This document shows positions 31,566 through 41,727 of a stretch of 64,000 bases of DNA, in pieces. Position numbers and translations under genes: made by a program. The notes beneath the pieces were generated by a model. That model saw nothing but the letters and a program-made list of their open reading frames with translations, was not told the origin of the DNA and did no database searches. The stretch comes from Aurelia coerulea (lineage: Eukaryota; Cnidaria; Scyphozoa; Semaeostomeae; Ulmaridae): contig CM076959.1 in NCBI GenBank assembly GCA_039566865.1, positions 12,383,501 to 12,447,500 on the forward strand. Direction: 5' to 3'. The stretch's first letter is position 1. Every line of letters begins with the position of its first letter.

Positions 31566-32054
31566 CTAGCAATACTTAACAAATTTACTAAGGTTTGCGG
31601 AGTATTTACGGACACCTCCATCATTTAAGTGGAGACCATCTTTCCATAGATTACTATACATAATATTGTTGTTATCGATAATGTCCATACCTTTAATACT
31701 TAGTTCTTCTCCAAGCATTTCATTGATTTTCTTGCCTTTTGCGTTGAGGCTTTGGTCATCATTCCTTTTAAATATCGAGGAGTAGGCTACACGTGCTGTT
31801 GGATTACTTTTCTGGACTTTGTCGAGCGTAGTAACAATCGTTTCGGTGAGATCTTTGGGTGTTGAATCACGAAGATTATTGGTGCCCGCGTGTACTATAA
31901 TTACATCAAATTCAGTGCTTGCACCGACCTTTTTATTTGTTTCCTCTATCCTCATTCCAGGTTTAAACCGACCAAAAACTAAATACTTTAGAGACACAAA
32001 AATTGACATTATCGACCAAAAACTAAATACTTTAGAGACACAAGCTTTACACAA
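31566..32054 (-). CDS. LINE ORF1 C-terminal SGNH hydrolase domain, truncated
   Basis: 162 codons ending 6 bp before ORF2. VIIVHAGTNNLRD is the block III Asn-bearing segment of SGNH/GDSL esterases, and DGLHLNDGGVRKYS holds the Asp-x-x-His block V. CR1/L2-type ORF1 proteins often carry this esterase. The N-terminal block with the nucleophile Ser is missing. The first 25 codons derive from the local duplication at the 5' edge, so the true N-terminus is lost. Enzymatic function of this copy is unlikely. Confidence 0.8.
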   Translation of the reverse strand: MCKACVSKVFSFWSIMSIFVSLKYLVFGRFKPGMRIEETNKKVGASTEFDVIIVHAGTNNLRDSTPKDLTETIVTTLDKVQKSNPTARVAYSSIFKRNDDQSLNAKGKKINEMLGEELSIKGMDIIDNNNIMYSNLWKDGLHLNDGGVRKYSANLSKFVKYC

Positions 32055-32164
32055 GTAAAGCTAAGATAGTTGAAAGTAGTTTATGCATAAACACTGTTCG
32101 TATGCGGAACAGTTCAATCATGTACAAAGCCAAAAATCATTGTCAAAAAATCAACGTTAAACCA

Positions 32165-32456
32165 AAAGGGCCTATCATACCAAATGTGTGATAACTTTTT
32201 TTCCTGTACGAAGCTGTACGAATCCTTTGTTAGAAATTCTCCTTCAATTGTGATATTTTTTTTGAAGAGTTAGATTTAGTTAGATTTTTTGTTTTCACTA
32301 TAACAAACGGAATGTTGATAATTTGCCTGGTTTTTGTGCTTAAAAAGGTCATACACCATTTTGACAAATATTGATATACCAACTTGAGATTTTGCAAATA
32401 GCTTTGTATTTTTAGATAGCTTAGGTGTTTATCTGTAAAATAAAAAAAAGTTTCAG
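32165..32456 (-). repeat. Dispersed 290-bp repeat, copy 2
   Basis: The inverted partner of 22398-22690. Its presence next to two unrelated retroelements suggests it is an independent repeat family. It runs up to the RT remnant starting at 32449. Confidence 0.75.
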
Positions 32457-33169
32457 GAGGGCTGCTCTCGACGACATTGTACAACATATACGCTGAGTTT
32501 ATGAAAGCAGAGACTTTGGAGGAGAACGAGGAAGGTATTCGTATTGGGGGGGGGGGGTGAAACTGTAGCGACAGTTAAATACACAGACGACCACCAGGCA
32601 ATGCTAGGAAGCACAAACGCAGGTCTACAAGGTTTGCTGAACGGTTTAGTAAAAGCGGGAAAGAAATACTGAACGAAAATAAACACAGGAAAAAGCCATG
32701 AGAATATCGAAAGCGAAAGACAAAAGAGGTAATGTAACCATTGAAGGGTGACAACTATCGCAAGTAAAGAAATTTAAATATATTGGTAGTTTTCTAACAG
32801 ATGATGTAAGATCGGAAAGAGAGATAAAAACAAGAATAGGCAGGGCCAAAGGAAGTTAAAAGAAAACAGAGTCATATTAACAAAAGGCATAAACCTTGAT
32901 CCAAAAAAACTCATCAAGTCTTTAATATGGAGTTTCGCTTTGTATGCTAGTGAGACGAGGACCCTGAAGAAAGTTGACACGCAGAGAATTTAAAGCTTTG
33001 AGATGTTGTGCTGGAGAAGAATGCTTTAAAAAGGAAAGAGGACATCTTGGATGAAAGAAGCGAGGAAAGACAAATAATGAAAAGAATGAAAGGACAACAA
33101 CATCGTTGGATTGGGCACAGTCTAAGACACGACACACTTTTGAAAACAGTGATGGAAGGAAAATGCCTA

Positions 33170-34006
33170 CAGGGTGTCCCAAAATAATTGTTCTAGGTTT
33201 GATTACATATTAAAAAATAACGAAATGATAACAGACTCTATGGTAAGATAACCATATTGCTGACATTTAGAATTAATTTTAGACACTTGAAGCTAGCAAA
33301 TCGGCCAAATATTCACGGAGCTATACGATGTTTTGAAGTTCAAGTTTGTGCGAAAGCTGAAATCAGACACTCCTAAAGTTGCATATTTTATTTATTCAAA
33401 GCACAAGTGGAATTAAAAATTGTTTTCAATAAACTAGCTTTCTCTAACAAAACAACTCATTTCTCAATCGAAAAAAAAATACTTCTAACGCCATAGAAAA
33501 AAGAAACTAAACGTATCGGGCCGTGCCCTTCGTCAGTAGCTTTCTTTAACATTGAATCAAGGCTATGGATGCTTGGAACAATCCTGTTGAGCACAATTTG
33601 GAATGTCCCTGTCTCTCATCGATAAAGTTTTCATTCCATGTTTTTGGATACTTGTATTCTTAAGTAGAGTTTGATAACGGTTACAAGAATTGAATTAATT
33701 CTAAAGTCCTATTTGGTTTACCTGATATCAACAAGAGGTAAAACATTGAACACTCTTCTTTTACCTTGATTTTGGGACGTCTTTTTGAAAAGCAAGTCAG
33801 TTTAGGGGCGTCTGGTTTCAGTTTTCGCACAAACTTGAACTTCAAAAGCTTATAACTCCGTGAATTTTTAGCGGATTTTCAAGATTCTAGCGTCAAAAAT
33901 TAATTTGAAATCTTAGAAACAGGGTTATGTAACAAGGAGCCTGTAAATGTCATCGTTACTTTTTAATATTTAATCAAACGTCGAACAATTTTTCTGGGAC
34001 ACCCTG
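33170..34006. mobile_element. Mariner-like MITE, family 2, inserted in LINE
   Basis: 837 bp with ends CAGGGTGTCCCAAAATAATT and AATTTTTCTGGGACACCCTG, flanked by TA (33168-33169 and 34007-34008). Homologous to 18006-18710 over its length, but about 130 bp longer, including the block near 33430-33540. It interrupts a LINE reading frame that resumes directly afterwards, so the target and order of events are clear. Confidence 0.92.
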
Positions 34007-34072
34007 TAGGAAAGAGAACAAGAGGAAGGAGACATTTGACACTAATGGATGGAACAGAAAGCAACAAAAGTT

Positions 34073-34430
34073 ATTTTTTTTTATATAATCATTTAAAATG
34101 TTACAATACATGTTACATCTACATCCTACCATACTTTCTAATTACTTTACAGACTATACAACACTACAGGAACGGGACCACAAGGAACAAAAGACAATGA
34201 CTACCCCGTGGACATTAACATAAAGACATGCAAAAAATAGCAACTAAATAAACAACTACAAAAAGCTACAAATACGATAAATTACTGATAAATACTAGAA
34301 TCCGTTTCACATTGGATGTCAGGCCAGCATGGTATGATGCTGAGCAATAAGAACCCCGGACGAGAGAACAACAATGACAGCAGTTGCTACCGCTACTGAT
34401 CCCCCCTCCAGAGTCCCCAACTCTCAACAC
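34073..34430 (-). mobile_element. Retroelement 3' fragment on minus strand
   Basis: The + strand starts with a T9 run then ATATAATCATTTAAAATGTT, i.e. an A-rich 3' tail if read on the minus strand. Segments match 17060-17160 (GACCACAAGGAACAAAAGAC versus GACATAAAGGGGAGCAAAAG) and 9700-9800 (GGCCAGCAT...GATGCTGAGCAA). It is inserted within the LINE remnant at 32449-34585. Non-coding; family unknown. Confidence 0.5.
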
Positions 34431-34769
34431 ATTGCGCATATGCTGTCAGCTCTGGGTTTCTGTACAAAAGTTATGTACCATTGAAGCCTTGAAGAAAGTG
34501 ATCGAGAAATCTGGAAGACTTGGATGCCATGAACCTGACTAATAGAGGCAGATGACTAAAGAAGAAGAAGAAGAAGAAGAACGTAAATGAACAGAGGTAT
34601 AGTGATATAATCTAAACATAAGACTAACAAACGACACGCAGCATGTATATTCTTATTCTCTTCATCGATTAAGACCATCAAGTACAATAGGTTACATTTA
34701 GATTGCCCCAGTCCCCCAGATAAGTTATTTTTAACTCTGTTGATTTACTTTAGATGGTCTTTTTTAACA

Positions 34770-35010
34770 ATCTAGTGTCTGTAGCTCACGAATGTCGGCA
34801 GATGTATCTTTCCATAACTTGAGAGCTGCGTAGTAAAAGCCTTCTTTGCAAATTCAGTCCTATATCTAGAGATCTTGAGATCTTTACAGTGCCTCTTATT
34901 GTAGATCAAGTGGAAAGATCTTGGTTAGTATTTATCTAATGGACTTTCATGACATAGTCTGTTCATAATCTTGTAGGTCATAAAATTCCGATAGTAGCGG
35001 AAAGAGAATT
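34770..35010 (-). pseudogene. LINE RT C-terminal tail related to the 28.6-kb LINE
   Basis: On the minus strand pieces read YKIMNRLCHESPLDKY and, in another frame, EFAKKAFTTQL / ALKLWKDTSADIRELQTL, aligning with the final 90 residues of the intact ORF2 at 28659 (YKIMNKLSPESLWDKF...VWNNIPVDIRELPT). Several stops and shifts are present. An older copy of the same lineage. Confidence 0.65.
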
Positions 35011-35559
35011 TCCACGTTTAACCAGGGAGCCGACCAGCTATAAAGGATTAAGAAGCTTAAATGAGATGATATGAATAATACTTGGGCAGCTGTAATAAAC
35101 GCAGCTCAAGAATAAATTCTGCGTTATGAATTAAATCCTTTTAATCTTTAACAAAATCAATAGCTCTAAACTTGGTGCATTTGTCATTTTTGCGCTGTTG
35201 GTAGAAATAAATCTGCTAAAATTCAGTCCTATCACACAGTTATGTAACATTTCTTGCAAAATCATGAGGTGTTATTCTCTCTATTAAGGAATTCAACATA
35301 CACAAATTGGCTGGTTTGCATGAATGCTAAAATCGCGCATAGGTGACACCGGGGCTGGTTGTAATGGGTTTTGTCAGGTATGGTCTATTTTTATTTCTGT
35401 TTGAATTGAAAAATCCCATAGAATTTTGACTTCATTTCCTAAGACATCCATCACTTTATCTACATCAATTCCATTGTTGGAAAATTTGTATCTCTTACTA
35501 CTTATTGTAAGTACTTGCGTTATATAGGGCGTATGAGCTCCCCGCCCATTTGTCATGGC

Positions 35560-36262
35560 AACAGAGGCTTTCGAACGAGGGTGATATGAATCATGAGGAA
35601 GATTGTATGCATATGTATATGTAAGTATGTATGTTTGTTGGTATCGTATGCATATTTGGTATTTATGTTCATAGTGCCTTGCATGTCGATCCTGTCAACA
35701 TCTGCCTTATGGTGATTCATCCTGCACATAGTAAGAAGCTTTCTTGTTTTTCTATCAAGTTTCTTTGTTCCTTGCAATTGCCAATTGATGATATCGAGGC
35801 TGCAAGTGAGGACTGGTATGGCTAGTGTGTTTATAGCAGTAACTCATTTGCCAGCATTCAGCTCACTTTCTAGGTCCAATCTAACTCTCCGGTAATGCTC
35901 CCTTCGGATTTTCTCTTTCATTCCAGAATGTTGGATTCCGTCTCCTTCGTTTACTCCCAAATATTTATCAGTGCCTTCTTGATCTACTTCTTGGATACTG
36001 GTAGCCTCATTTATTTCAATGGATGCTGTTTCTGCCAGTTTTCCTCGCTAAAATGTTGCCAAGTGCAGTTATCTAATTCGAAGTGCATATTTATGTCATC
36101 TTAAACATCTTCACAGTTTGGAGCAATTGTTCAAGTTGCTTGTCATTCTTTGCGTAGAGCCTTAGGTCGTCCATGTAGAACAAGTGATTTTATCTTTCTT
36201 CATACGCAGTGTAGCCCATATCCATATCTGTGTTATTGAGCAGATTAGAGAGTGGTGCAAGA
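35560..36262 (-). pseudogene. LINE RT remnant with YMDD motif
   Basis: Reading the minus strand in shifting frames gives ALAPLSNLLNNTDMDMGY, LFYMDDLRLYAKNDKQLEQL (catalytic motif C with Met), then AINTLAIP-like text, and near the 35.6-35.8 kb end KLDRKTRKLLTMCRMNHHKA. The last block is characteristic of a LINE group distinct from the YADD elements elsewhere in the window. Many stops. The 3' side at 35553-35640 runs into (CATA)n-like sequence. Confidence 0.7.
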
Positions 36263-36345
36263 GCCTAACAAAATAATGAATGAATGAATGAACATAAATT
36301 TAGACACAACTTGATAGTCTTACTCCATTCTGTGCTTGTGTTATC

Positions 36346-36552
36346 GACACGTAGGACAACGAGCACTTTCTCCTGCATTGCCCCCTGTTTGACTCGATGC
36401 AGTAAGATCTCTTTGATCAGCTCTCTGAAATTCCTGGTTTAAATGTCAATCTAGATGATAAAACTTTGTGTGATTTGCTTCTGTTCGGGGACTCGCAGTA
36501 TAATGTCATTATCAATCGAATAATCCTTGAAGCAACAAGTTCTTTCATCTAA
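36346..36552 (+). pseudogene. LINE C-terminal zinc-knuckle tail remnant
   Basis: From 36346 one frame reads DT, stop, DNEHFLLHCPLFDSMQ, stop, DLFDQLSEIPGLNVNLDDK, LLLFGDSQYNVIINRIILEA and TSSFI before TAA at 36550-36552. 'EHFLLHCP-F' is the hallmark of the C-terminal Cys/His motif in several LINE clades. Two in-frame stops show it is dead. It lies 84 bp from the oppositely oriented RT remnant ending at 36262. Confidence 0.7.
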
Positions 36553-36879
36553 AATACGAAAAGGTTTTGAAATTAAATTTAAGCACAAAACAGCAGCAAC
36601 ATGTTCGTTCTATTTGTAGTATTTGTAGCTGGTGTCTTTTAATATTTTTCAGGTTCTTTTGGTCTCTTTTTTCATAGAATAAATTAATCACACAAATGAC
36701 GTCATAAGAATCGGCTAATTTCTGCCAAAATATCACTCCAAAATCGCTATTTTCAATAAAATAATATTTTATCACCAAATTTGTTGACAAACTGAACCAA
36801 AAACTGCATAAAGTTCATGCAAAATCTTCATTAAACTTGAATTCAACTTGGAAGCCTGATTTTCACAGATTTTCAGCTT

Positions 36880-37077
36880 CGTGGCGTCACTGTGACGTCA
36901 CAAGGTGTGGCAGCCACACCCAAATTACGCTACGAGCTACAAATTACCTGTTCTATAACTGTGCCAAGTTGTATTGAATTCGGATGAGTCTAAGGCAGTT
37001 TTCAGAGGGAGGGGGGTGGAAAGCATCCCCCCTCTCATAAATGTTAGCTCGAATAAAGCCCATATGGATTAGGGTTA
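36880..37077. mobile_element. End of a family A MITE (TAATCC...GGG ends)
   Basis: Read on the minus strand from 37077, the order is AACCCTAATCC, GGGCTTTATTCGAGCTAACA, a G/C run with CTTTCCACCCCCC, CAACTTGGCACAG, GGGTGTGGC and TGACGTCACAGTGACG. The same order appears at 12744-12930. The left border is not resolved and may extend to about 36.56 kb. Confidence 0.6.
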
Positions 37078-37294
37078 AAGAAGTACTCCCATTTGTATCA
37101 GGAATAGCAGATCTGGTATACTACATAATCTTCATGGTATCTAAACCAGTTTAATGAAATATGTAGCTGCTAACAATCCTAACAATCAAGTATTTTCAGT
37201 GGTAAATTCTCTCCCCTTGTTGAGCTATTAGACAAAATAAACCAAGGTGGAAAATACAGCCCCTATTCAAAATGGGTTAAAAAGAATCCTATTA

Positions 37295-38115
37295 AGAGGC
37301 TTGATTACGAGGGGTGCATTGTAACTCTCTTGCCAAACAAGTGTTGAGATTCCTCCACAGAAACAGGGGCGTCGCCAGCCCAAAAAAATCTGGGGTGGAA
37401 AAATGTGAGTGGGTCTGTGGGCTAAGCCCCAGAAAAATTTTCCCTGACCGCACCCTTCAAGCTCTCAGAAAATCCCGTAAAAGCCTTTTTTATTATTTTG
37501 ATCTATTTCGATATTTTTGGAAAAGCAACCATCTCAAGCAGCATTTTTCGTAACAGCGGAAATTTTTGCACAACGAAAATCGAAACAGAAAGGGTACATC
37601 GATATATCAATTTCCGAGAAAGGAAAGATATGATTTGAAATTTAAGGCTTTTCTCGAAAGTTTCAATAACGGAATTCAGAATCAAGAGGAAAACCAGTTA
37701 TCACCAAAGTTTAAAGTCAATGAAAATCTAAACCCCAAGGTTTTTTTTAAGGATTTCTATCAATTAGAAAATTAACCTCTGGGAAAACTGGGGTGGACAT
37801 GTCTACCCCAGTTCACCCCGTGGCGACTCCACTGTGCAGAAAGGATTATGAGGTTAATGTGTCATGAAGGAATATTGTTTGGGAAGCTATAAAAATAGCA
37901 TTACAAGTAGAACATTCTACGTTGTGAATTATAGTAGTTAATCCTCAACAAATGTGATAGTGTTAAAATATTTTCATCATTACACTGTTAGTGAAGGCCT
38001 TTCTCGCAACTTCAAAGTTATATAACATTCATTGTAAAAAGAAAGGGCATCATTTTCTCACCTAAGAACTCCAACTTATGCCGATTGGCTGAAAGTTATA
38101 TAACATTCATTGTAA
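37295..38115. repeat. Direct repeat flanking a LINE, left copy (interrupted)
   Basis: GAGGCTTGATTACGAGGGG through TTGAGATTCCTCCACAG (37295-37360) and, after a hAT-type insertion, GTGTCATGAAGGAATATTGT through GTGAAGGCCTTTCTCGCAAC and AGTTATATAAC (about 37855-38115). The same order recurs at 39803-40110 without the insertion. The two copies bracket the LINE RT at 38352-39584. Confidence 0.75.
37364..37834. mobile_element. hAT-type MITE with CAGGGGCGTCGCCAG ends
   Basis: 471 bp. The left end CAGGGGCGTCGCCAGCC pairs with the inverted right end CAGTGGAGTCGCCACGG, and a second inner pair CTGGGGTGG/CCACCCCAG is present. Flanking 8-mers CACAGAAA (37356-37363) and TGCAGAAA (37835-37842) match at six of eight bases, fitting a hAT target duplication. 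The uninterrupted homologue near 39868 confirms the empty site. No transposase. Confidence 0.82.
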
Positions 38116-38351
38116 AAACAAAGGGACAACCTTATCCCTTTGTTTTACTTTAACAAAGAATGTATCGAAGGTCCATGTTTAGCATTTAGACAAGTTAATC
38201 ACATAGTGGTTGGGCTATCTGACACGTCCTATTTTGCAAAATCTTGACGGATAATAGACAGAGCAACCAGATTTGGTGTACTGACAGACAACCCAAAGCA
38301 TGTACTTCAGGAGAATTTAAAAATTAACCTAAAGTTAGGCGTCATTATTGC

Positions 38352-39584
38352 TTGCGTCACAAGCACAAAATACTGTATAAATTACAGTTTGGCTTCCGTG
38401 AGGGACACTCAACAACACACGCACTCTTAGAACTCTTAGAAAAGATGTATACCAACCTCGATAATGGTAAGATTTATTTTGGCATTTTCCTGGATCTCTC
38501 TAAAGCCTTTGACACAATTGATCATTCTATCCTACTAACGAAGCTCAATCATTATGGTTTCAGGGGTAAAGTATATGAATGGTTCGCTAGCTATCTTAGC
38601 AACAGAAAACAATACACGGTTGCCAACAGAACAGACTCCTCATATGGCCTGATCCATAAAGGTGTACCGCAGGGGTCTGTCTTAGGGCCCATTCTCTTTA
38701 CCCTGTACGTGAATGGTATGCCAAATGCAACTACACTGGAGCCAAGGCTCTTTGCGGATGATACAAATATCTTTAATTTTGGGGATAACCTCCAAAATTT
38801 AGCTCAACAGACTAAATTAGAGCTAGAAAAGCTGAACAAATGGCTTAAAGCAAACAAGCTCAAAGTAAATACAGGGAAAACGAATTTCTGTCTATTCAAC
38901 CCTAAAAATAAAGCAGAAGCACAAGATACAATAACAATCAAAATGGGCGACACTTTAAAACAGTGTGAAGAAATTAAATATCTTGGCATTAAATTGGATC
39001 CAAAATTGACTTGGAAAAACCACATCAAAAAGGTCAAACTTGAAACAATAAAATTTGTATCTATATTCTATAAACTTCGGTACATTGTCCCAAAACAGTG
39101 TTTAACAGTGTTATATAGTTCAATGGTCCTCTCTAAAATAGCTTATTCACTTGAAACATATGGATTAGCCGCGAAGAAATACCTAAACAAACTTCGAACG
39201 TTACAAAATAGGATACTACGAATCTTGTACTTTAAAGATCGCAGATATCCAACAAACGCCTTGAATAAAGAGCTAAACTTTCTCAAAATAAAAGACCTTT
39301 ACGAACTAAAGATACTGAAATTCATGCACAACATATACCATAATGATAAAAACGTGCCAGACGTGTTTCAAAACTACTTCCGCACCAATGAAAGTTGGCA
39401 CAACTACGCAACACGCCAAAGTAAATACTGCGAGATCCCTAAAACGCAAAGAAAATGGGGCAAAAAAATGATACTGAATAAAGGAGCCCGTTTATGGAAT
39501 GACCTTCCATATAATCTTAAAAACATGATTCAAGTAAAAGCATTTTCAAAACAAATTAAACAAAGAATAACAAACAACTACTAA
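38352..39584 (+). CDS. LINE reverse transcriptase, 5'-truncated but open
   Basis: A 410-codon open frame. It starts inside the RT: QFGFREGHSTTHALLELLE (about 12-30), FLDLSKAFDTIDH (motif A, about 46), GVPQGSVLGPILFTLY (motif B, about 106), FADDTNIF (motif C, about 135), IKYLGIKLDPKLTWKNHI (about 214), then thumb and a full tail ending ARLWNDLPYNLKNM. Endonuclease and RT motifs 0-1 are missing. No stop interrupts it, so it is a young truncated copy. The 3' UTR runs to an AATAAAATTGAAT end near 39800, immediately before the right copy of the flanking direct repeat. Confidence 0.85.
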   Translation: MRHKHKILYKLQFGFREGHSTTHALLELLEKMYTNLDNGKIYFGIFLDLSKAFDTIDHSILLTKLNHYGFRGKVYEWFASYLSNRKQYTVANRTDSSYGLIHKGVPQGSVLGPILFTLYVNGMPNATTLEPRLFADDTNIFNFGDNLQNLAQQTKLELEKLNKWLKANKLKVNTGKTNFCLFNPKNKAEAQDTITIKMGDTLKQCEEIKYLGIKLDPKLTWKNHIKKVKLETIKFVSIFYKLRYIVPKQCLTVLYSSMVLSKIAYSLETYGLAAKKYLNKLRTLQNRILRILYFKDRRYPTNALNKELNFLKIKDLYELKILKFMHNIYHNDKNVPDVFQNYFRTNESWHNYATRQSKYCEIPKTQRKWGKKMILNKGARLWNDLPYNLKNMIQVKAFSKQIKQRITNNY

Positions 39585-39802
39585 CTTAACTTAGATTACG
39601 ATTCGCAACATACCGCGAAGATTCCAATACATACTTAGCCTCTCTGTTAAATTTTGAAACAGCTACATGGTACTTGTACTATTTTCATTCAGATTTGTAG
39701 TTTTGTTTTCTCATTTTATTTAACGGTCAAGGCTTGATAAGCTATGCTTCTCCTGGGTCGTACAGAATACACTGGGTGTATTTCTATGAATAAAATTGAA
39801 TA

Positions 39803-40110
39803 GAAGAGGCTTGATTACGAGGGAGGCATTGTAACTCTCCAACCAAACAAGGGTTGAGATTTCTCTGTAGTTACGAGGCCCATGTGACATGAAGGAGTAT
39901 TTTTTTTGCGAAGAACAAGTATAACATTCTGCGTTGTGGATTAAAGTACTTAATCTTCAACAAAAATAATGGTGCTAAAATCTGGATATATGTTCATAAT
40001 TGCACTGATAGTGAAGGCCTTTCTCGCAACTTCAAAGTTATATAACTTTCATTGTAAAAACAAAGGACATCATTGCATCACCTAAGAAATTCTTACTGTG
40101 CAGATTGGCT
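39803..40110. repeat. Direct repeat flanking a LINE, right copy
   Basis: The uninterrupted homologue of 37295-38115. It shares GAGGCTTGATTACGAGGG, CATGAAGGAGTATT, GTGAAGGCCTTTCTCGCAAC and TTCAAAGTTATATAAC. Divergence looks like 10-15%, so this is either a repeat family or an old local duplication, not a LINE target duplication. Confidence 0.72.
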
Positions 40111-40552
40111 GCTTATACCTTGTTTGCAGTTCACAGTTTAAACAGCGCAACGGAAGTGTAAACCAAATGACCTGTTTAAAAGCTGTACTACTGCAGTCGA
40201 AAACCCAATTGAATTTGGCAAGGCAGTGGCACAGGTGAACACGCAGAGCTAGTGGGAAGATATTTGACAAGCCTTTATGTTTCTATCTAAATACGACAAG
40301 TAGGTATCTTAATATGTCATCATTTCACTTCCTTGCATTATATATGATATGATATTATTAGATTCAATCAAAAATTTTACAATTCAATAAACTACTTAAT
40401 GTTAGTTGCAAAACTACTTTACGATAATACATTCCATTTCATTTCATTTCATTTTGATTTATTTTAACCGGGTTAGATAAATTCAGTAAATATAAATCAA
40501 CTGATTTACAATATGCCCTGCTTAAATTTCTTCAAATTTCAAAAGGCTTCTT
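40111..40552. other. No gene; (CATTT)n tract
   Basis: AT-rich. TTCATTTCATTTCATTT at about 40436-40456, followed by TGATTTATTTTAACCGGGTT, looks like the inverted 3' end of a microsatellite-tailed LINE. No coding part is attached. Confidence 0.4.
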
Positions 40553-41543
40553 TGGAACAGATGCATTCTGAAATTGGGAGACTTAATCCTAAGGAGGCAA
40601 CAACCTTTAAAAATATACCTGCAAAAGTGCTGAAAAGCAACTTTGACATTTGCTCCTAATCGTTACAGCTTATCTTCAATGATTGCGTATACAATGGTTT
40701 GTTTCCGGACTTATTGAAACAAGCAGATGTAACTTCTCTTCATAAGATGGATAAGAAAAACAGGAAGAAAAGTTACAGACCTGTGAGCGTTTTGCCAACT
40801 GTTTCTAAGGTTTTTGAAAGACTGCTGGACAAACAGATTATTGATTATATGGGACCTTATTTATCGTCACTTCTTTGCGGTTTTCGTAAGGGGTATAATG
40901 CGCAGCACTCGTTAGTTCGAATGCTTGAAAAGTGGAAAACAAGCTTAGACAATGGAAAAAATATTGGCGCAATCCTGATGGACTTATCCAAAGCGTTCGA
41001 TTGTATTAAACATGACCTCCTTTTAGCAAAACTAGATGCTTACGGTTCCAGCCGTGAAGCACTGTGTCTCGTCAACAGCTTCTTGGAAAATAGACACCAG
41101 AGAGTTAAGATTAATGGGTCTTGTAGTGGCTACAACAACTGTCCCTGGGAATTCCACAAGGATTGGTTCTTGGTCCCCTGTTCTTTAACATCTACATAAA
41201 TGATTTGTTGCTCTCCATACACGATACTGATATCTGCAATTGTGCGGATGATACAACCATATATGCATGCGGTAAGAATCTTGATAACGTAATTGCAAGG
41301 CTGGAGAATGATTCAAGCACAATTATTCAATGGTTCGCTGATAACTTTATGAAATTGAATACAGATAAATGTCATTTACTCATACTTGGTAGAAATTCTA
41401 ATCAACAGGTCACAGTTAATGTAGGAGATTCTGTCATAGCAAATACGGACGAGGAAAAGCTACTACGTTGTGATCGACAAAAAACTCAATTTGAGACGCA
41501 TATCAATATGCTACTAGAATGTATCCCAAGGCTAGACTTATGA
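40553..41543 (+). pseudogene. LINE RT pseudogene, frameshifted in motif B
   Basis: Begins near EIGRLNPKEA, with a stop before SLQLIF. Next come PDLLKQADVTSLHK, KKSYRPVSVLPTVSKVFERL, MDLSKAFDCIKHDLL (motif A), then a frameshift at about 41145-41165 inside the PQGS motif, then VLGPLFFNIYINDL and the degenerate catalytic CADDTTIYA (Cys for Tyr). It stops within the thumb near ETHINMLLE. Both ends are lost. Related to but distinct from the LINE at 38352. Confidence 0.85.
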
Positions 41544-41545
41544 TG

Positions 41546-41604
41546 ATGAGTCTCAGTTTTCCGCATTGAATTGGATGATCACATGGCTTCAAACTGAGAC
41601 TCAT
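41546..41604. mobile_element. 59-bp hairpin with ATGAGTCTCAGTTT ends
   Basis: ATGAGTCTCAGTTT at the left is perfectly inverted at the right (AAACTGAGACTCAT). The same ends and the neighbouring GCATTGAATTGGATGAT-like bases occur in the 104-bp hairpin at 45673-45776. Confidence 0.75.
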
Positions 41605-41727
41605 GACCATACAGCTTCAAAAGGCAGACTAATTTAGGCAATCTCCGCCGCGTTTACGGTGGGACCAATCATATCGCTACTTTCTTAATAAGGTCAGACC
41701 ACGTGCCTATTCCTACCGTTGATTGGT

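Larger units (their letters stand above)
28505..32060 (-). mobile_element. LINE (CR1/L2/jockey group) with intact ORF2
   Basis: A minus-strand non-LTR retrotransposon. The 3' end carries a short (ATCAT)n-like microsatellite (28512-28535) in place of poly-A, as in CR1/L2-type elements. ORF2 is complete at 966 codons. ORF1 survives only as its SGNH-hydrolase part, just 6 bp upstream of ORF2. The 5' side ends in a local direct duplication of about 32 bp (31969-31999 and 32011-32041), so the copy is 5' truncated. A dispersed repeat (32165-32456) follows. Confidence 0.88.
32449..34585 (+). pseudogene. LINE RT remnant, split by two nested insertions
   Basis: Pieces in changing frames read LLSTTLYNIYAEFM (motif B), ENEEGIRIGG, a degenerate motif C (YTDDQAM in place of ADDQ), VKKFKYIGSFLTDD, SLIWSFALYASET, and after the gap GKRTRGRR. 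This order is typical of RTE-like or related LINE proteins whose tail has 'A-L-Y-G-A-E-T-W'. Multiple stops and frameshifts make it dead. A G12 run (32546-32557) sits inside it. It is interrupted by a mariner-like MITE (33170-34006) and a minus-strand retroelement piece (about 34073-34430), and ends in (AAG)n at 34561-34580. Confidence 0.8.
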
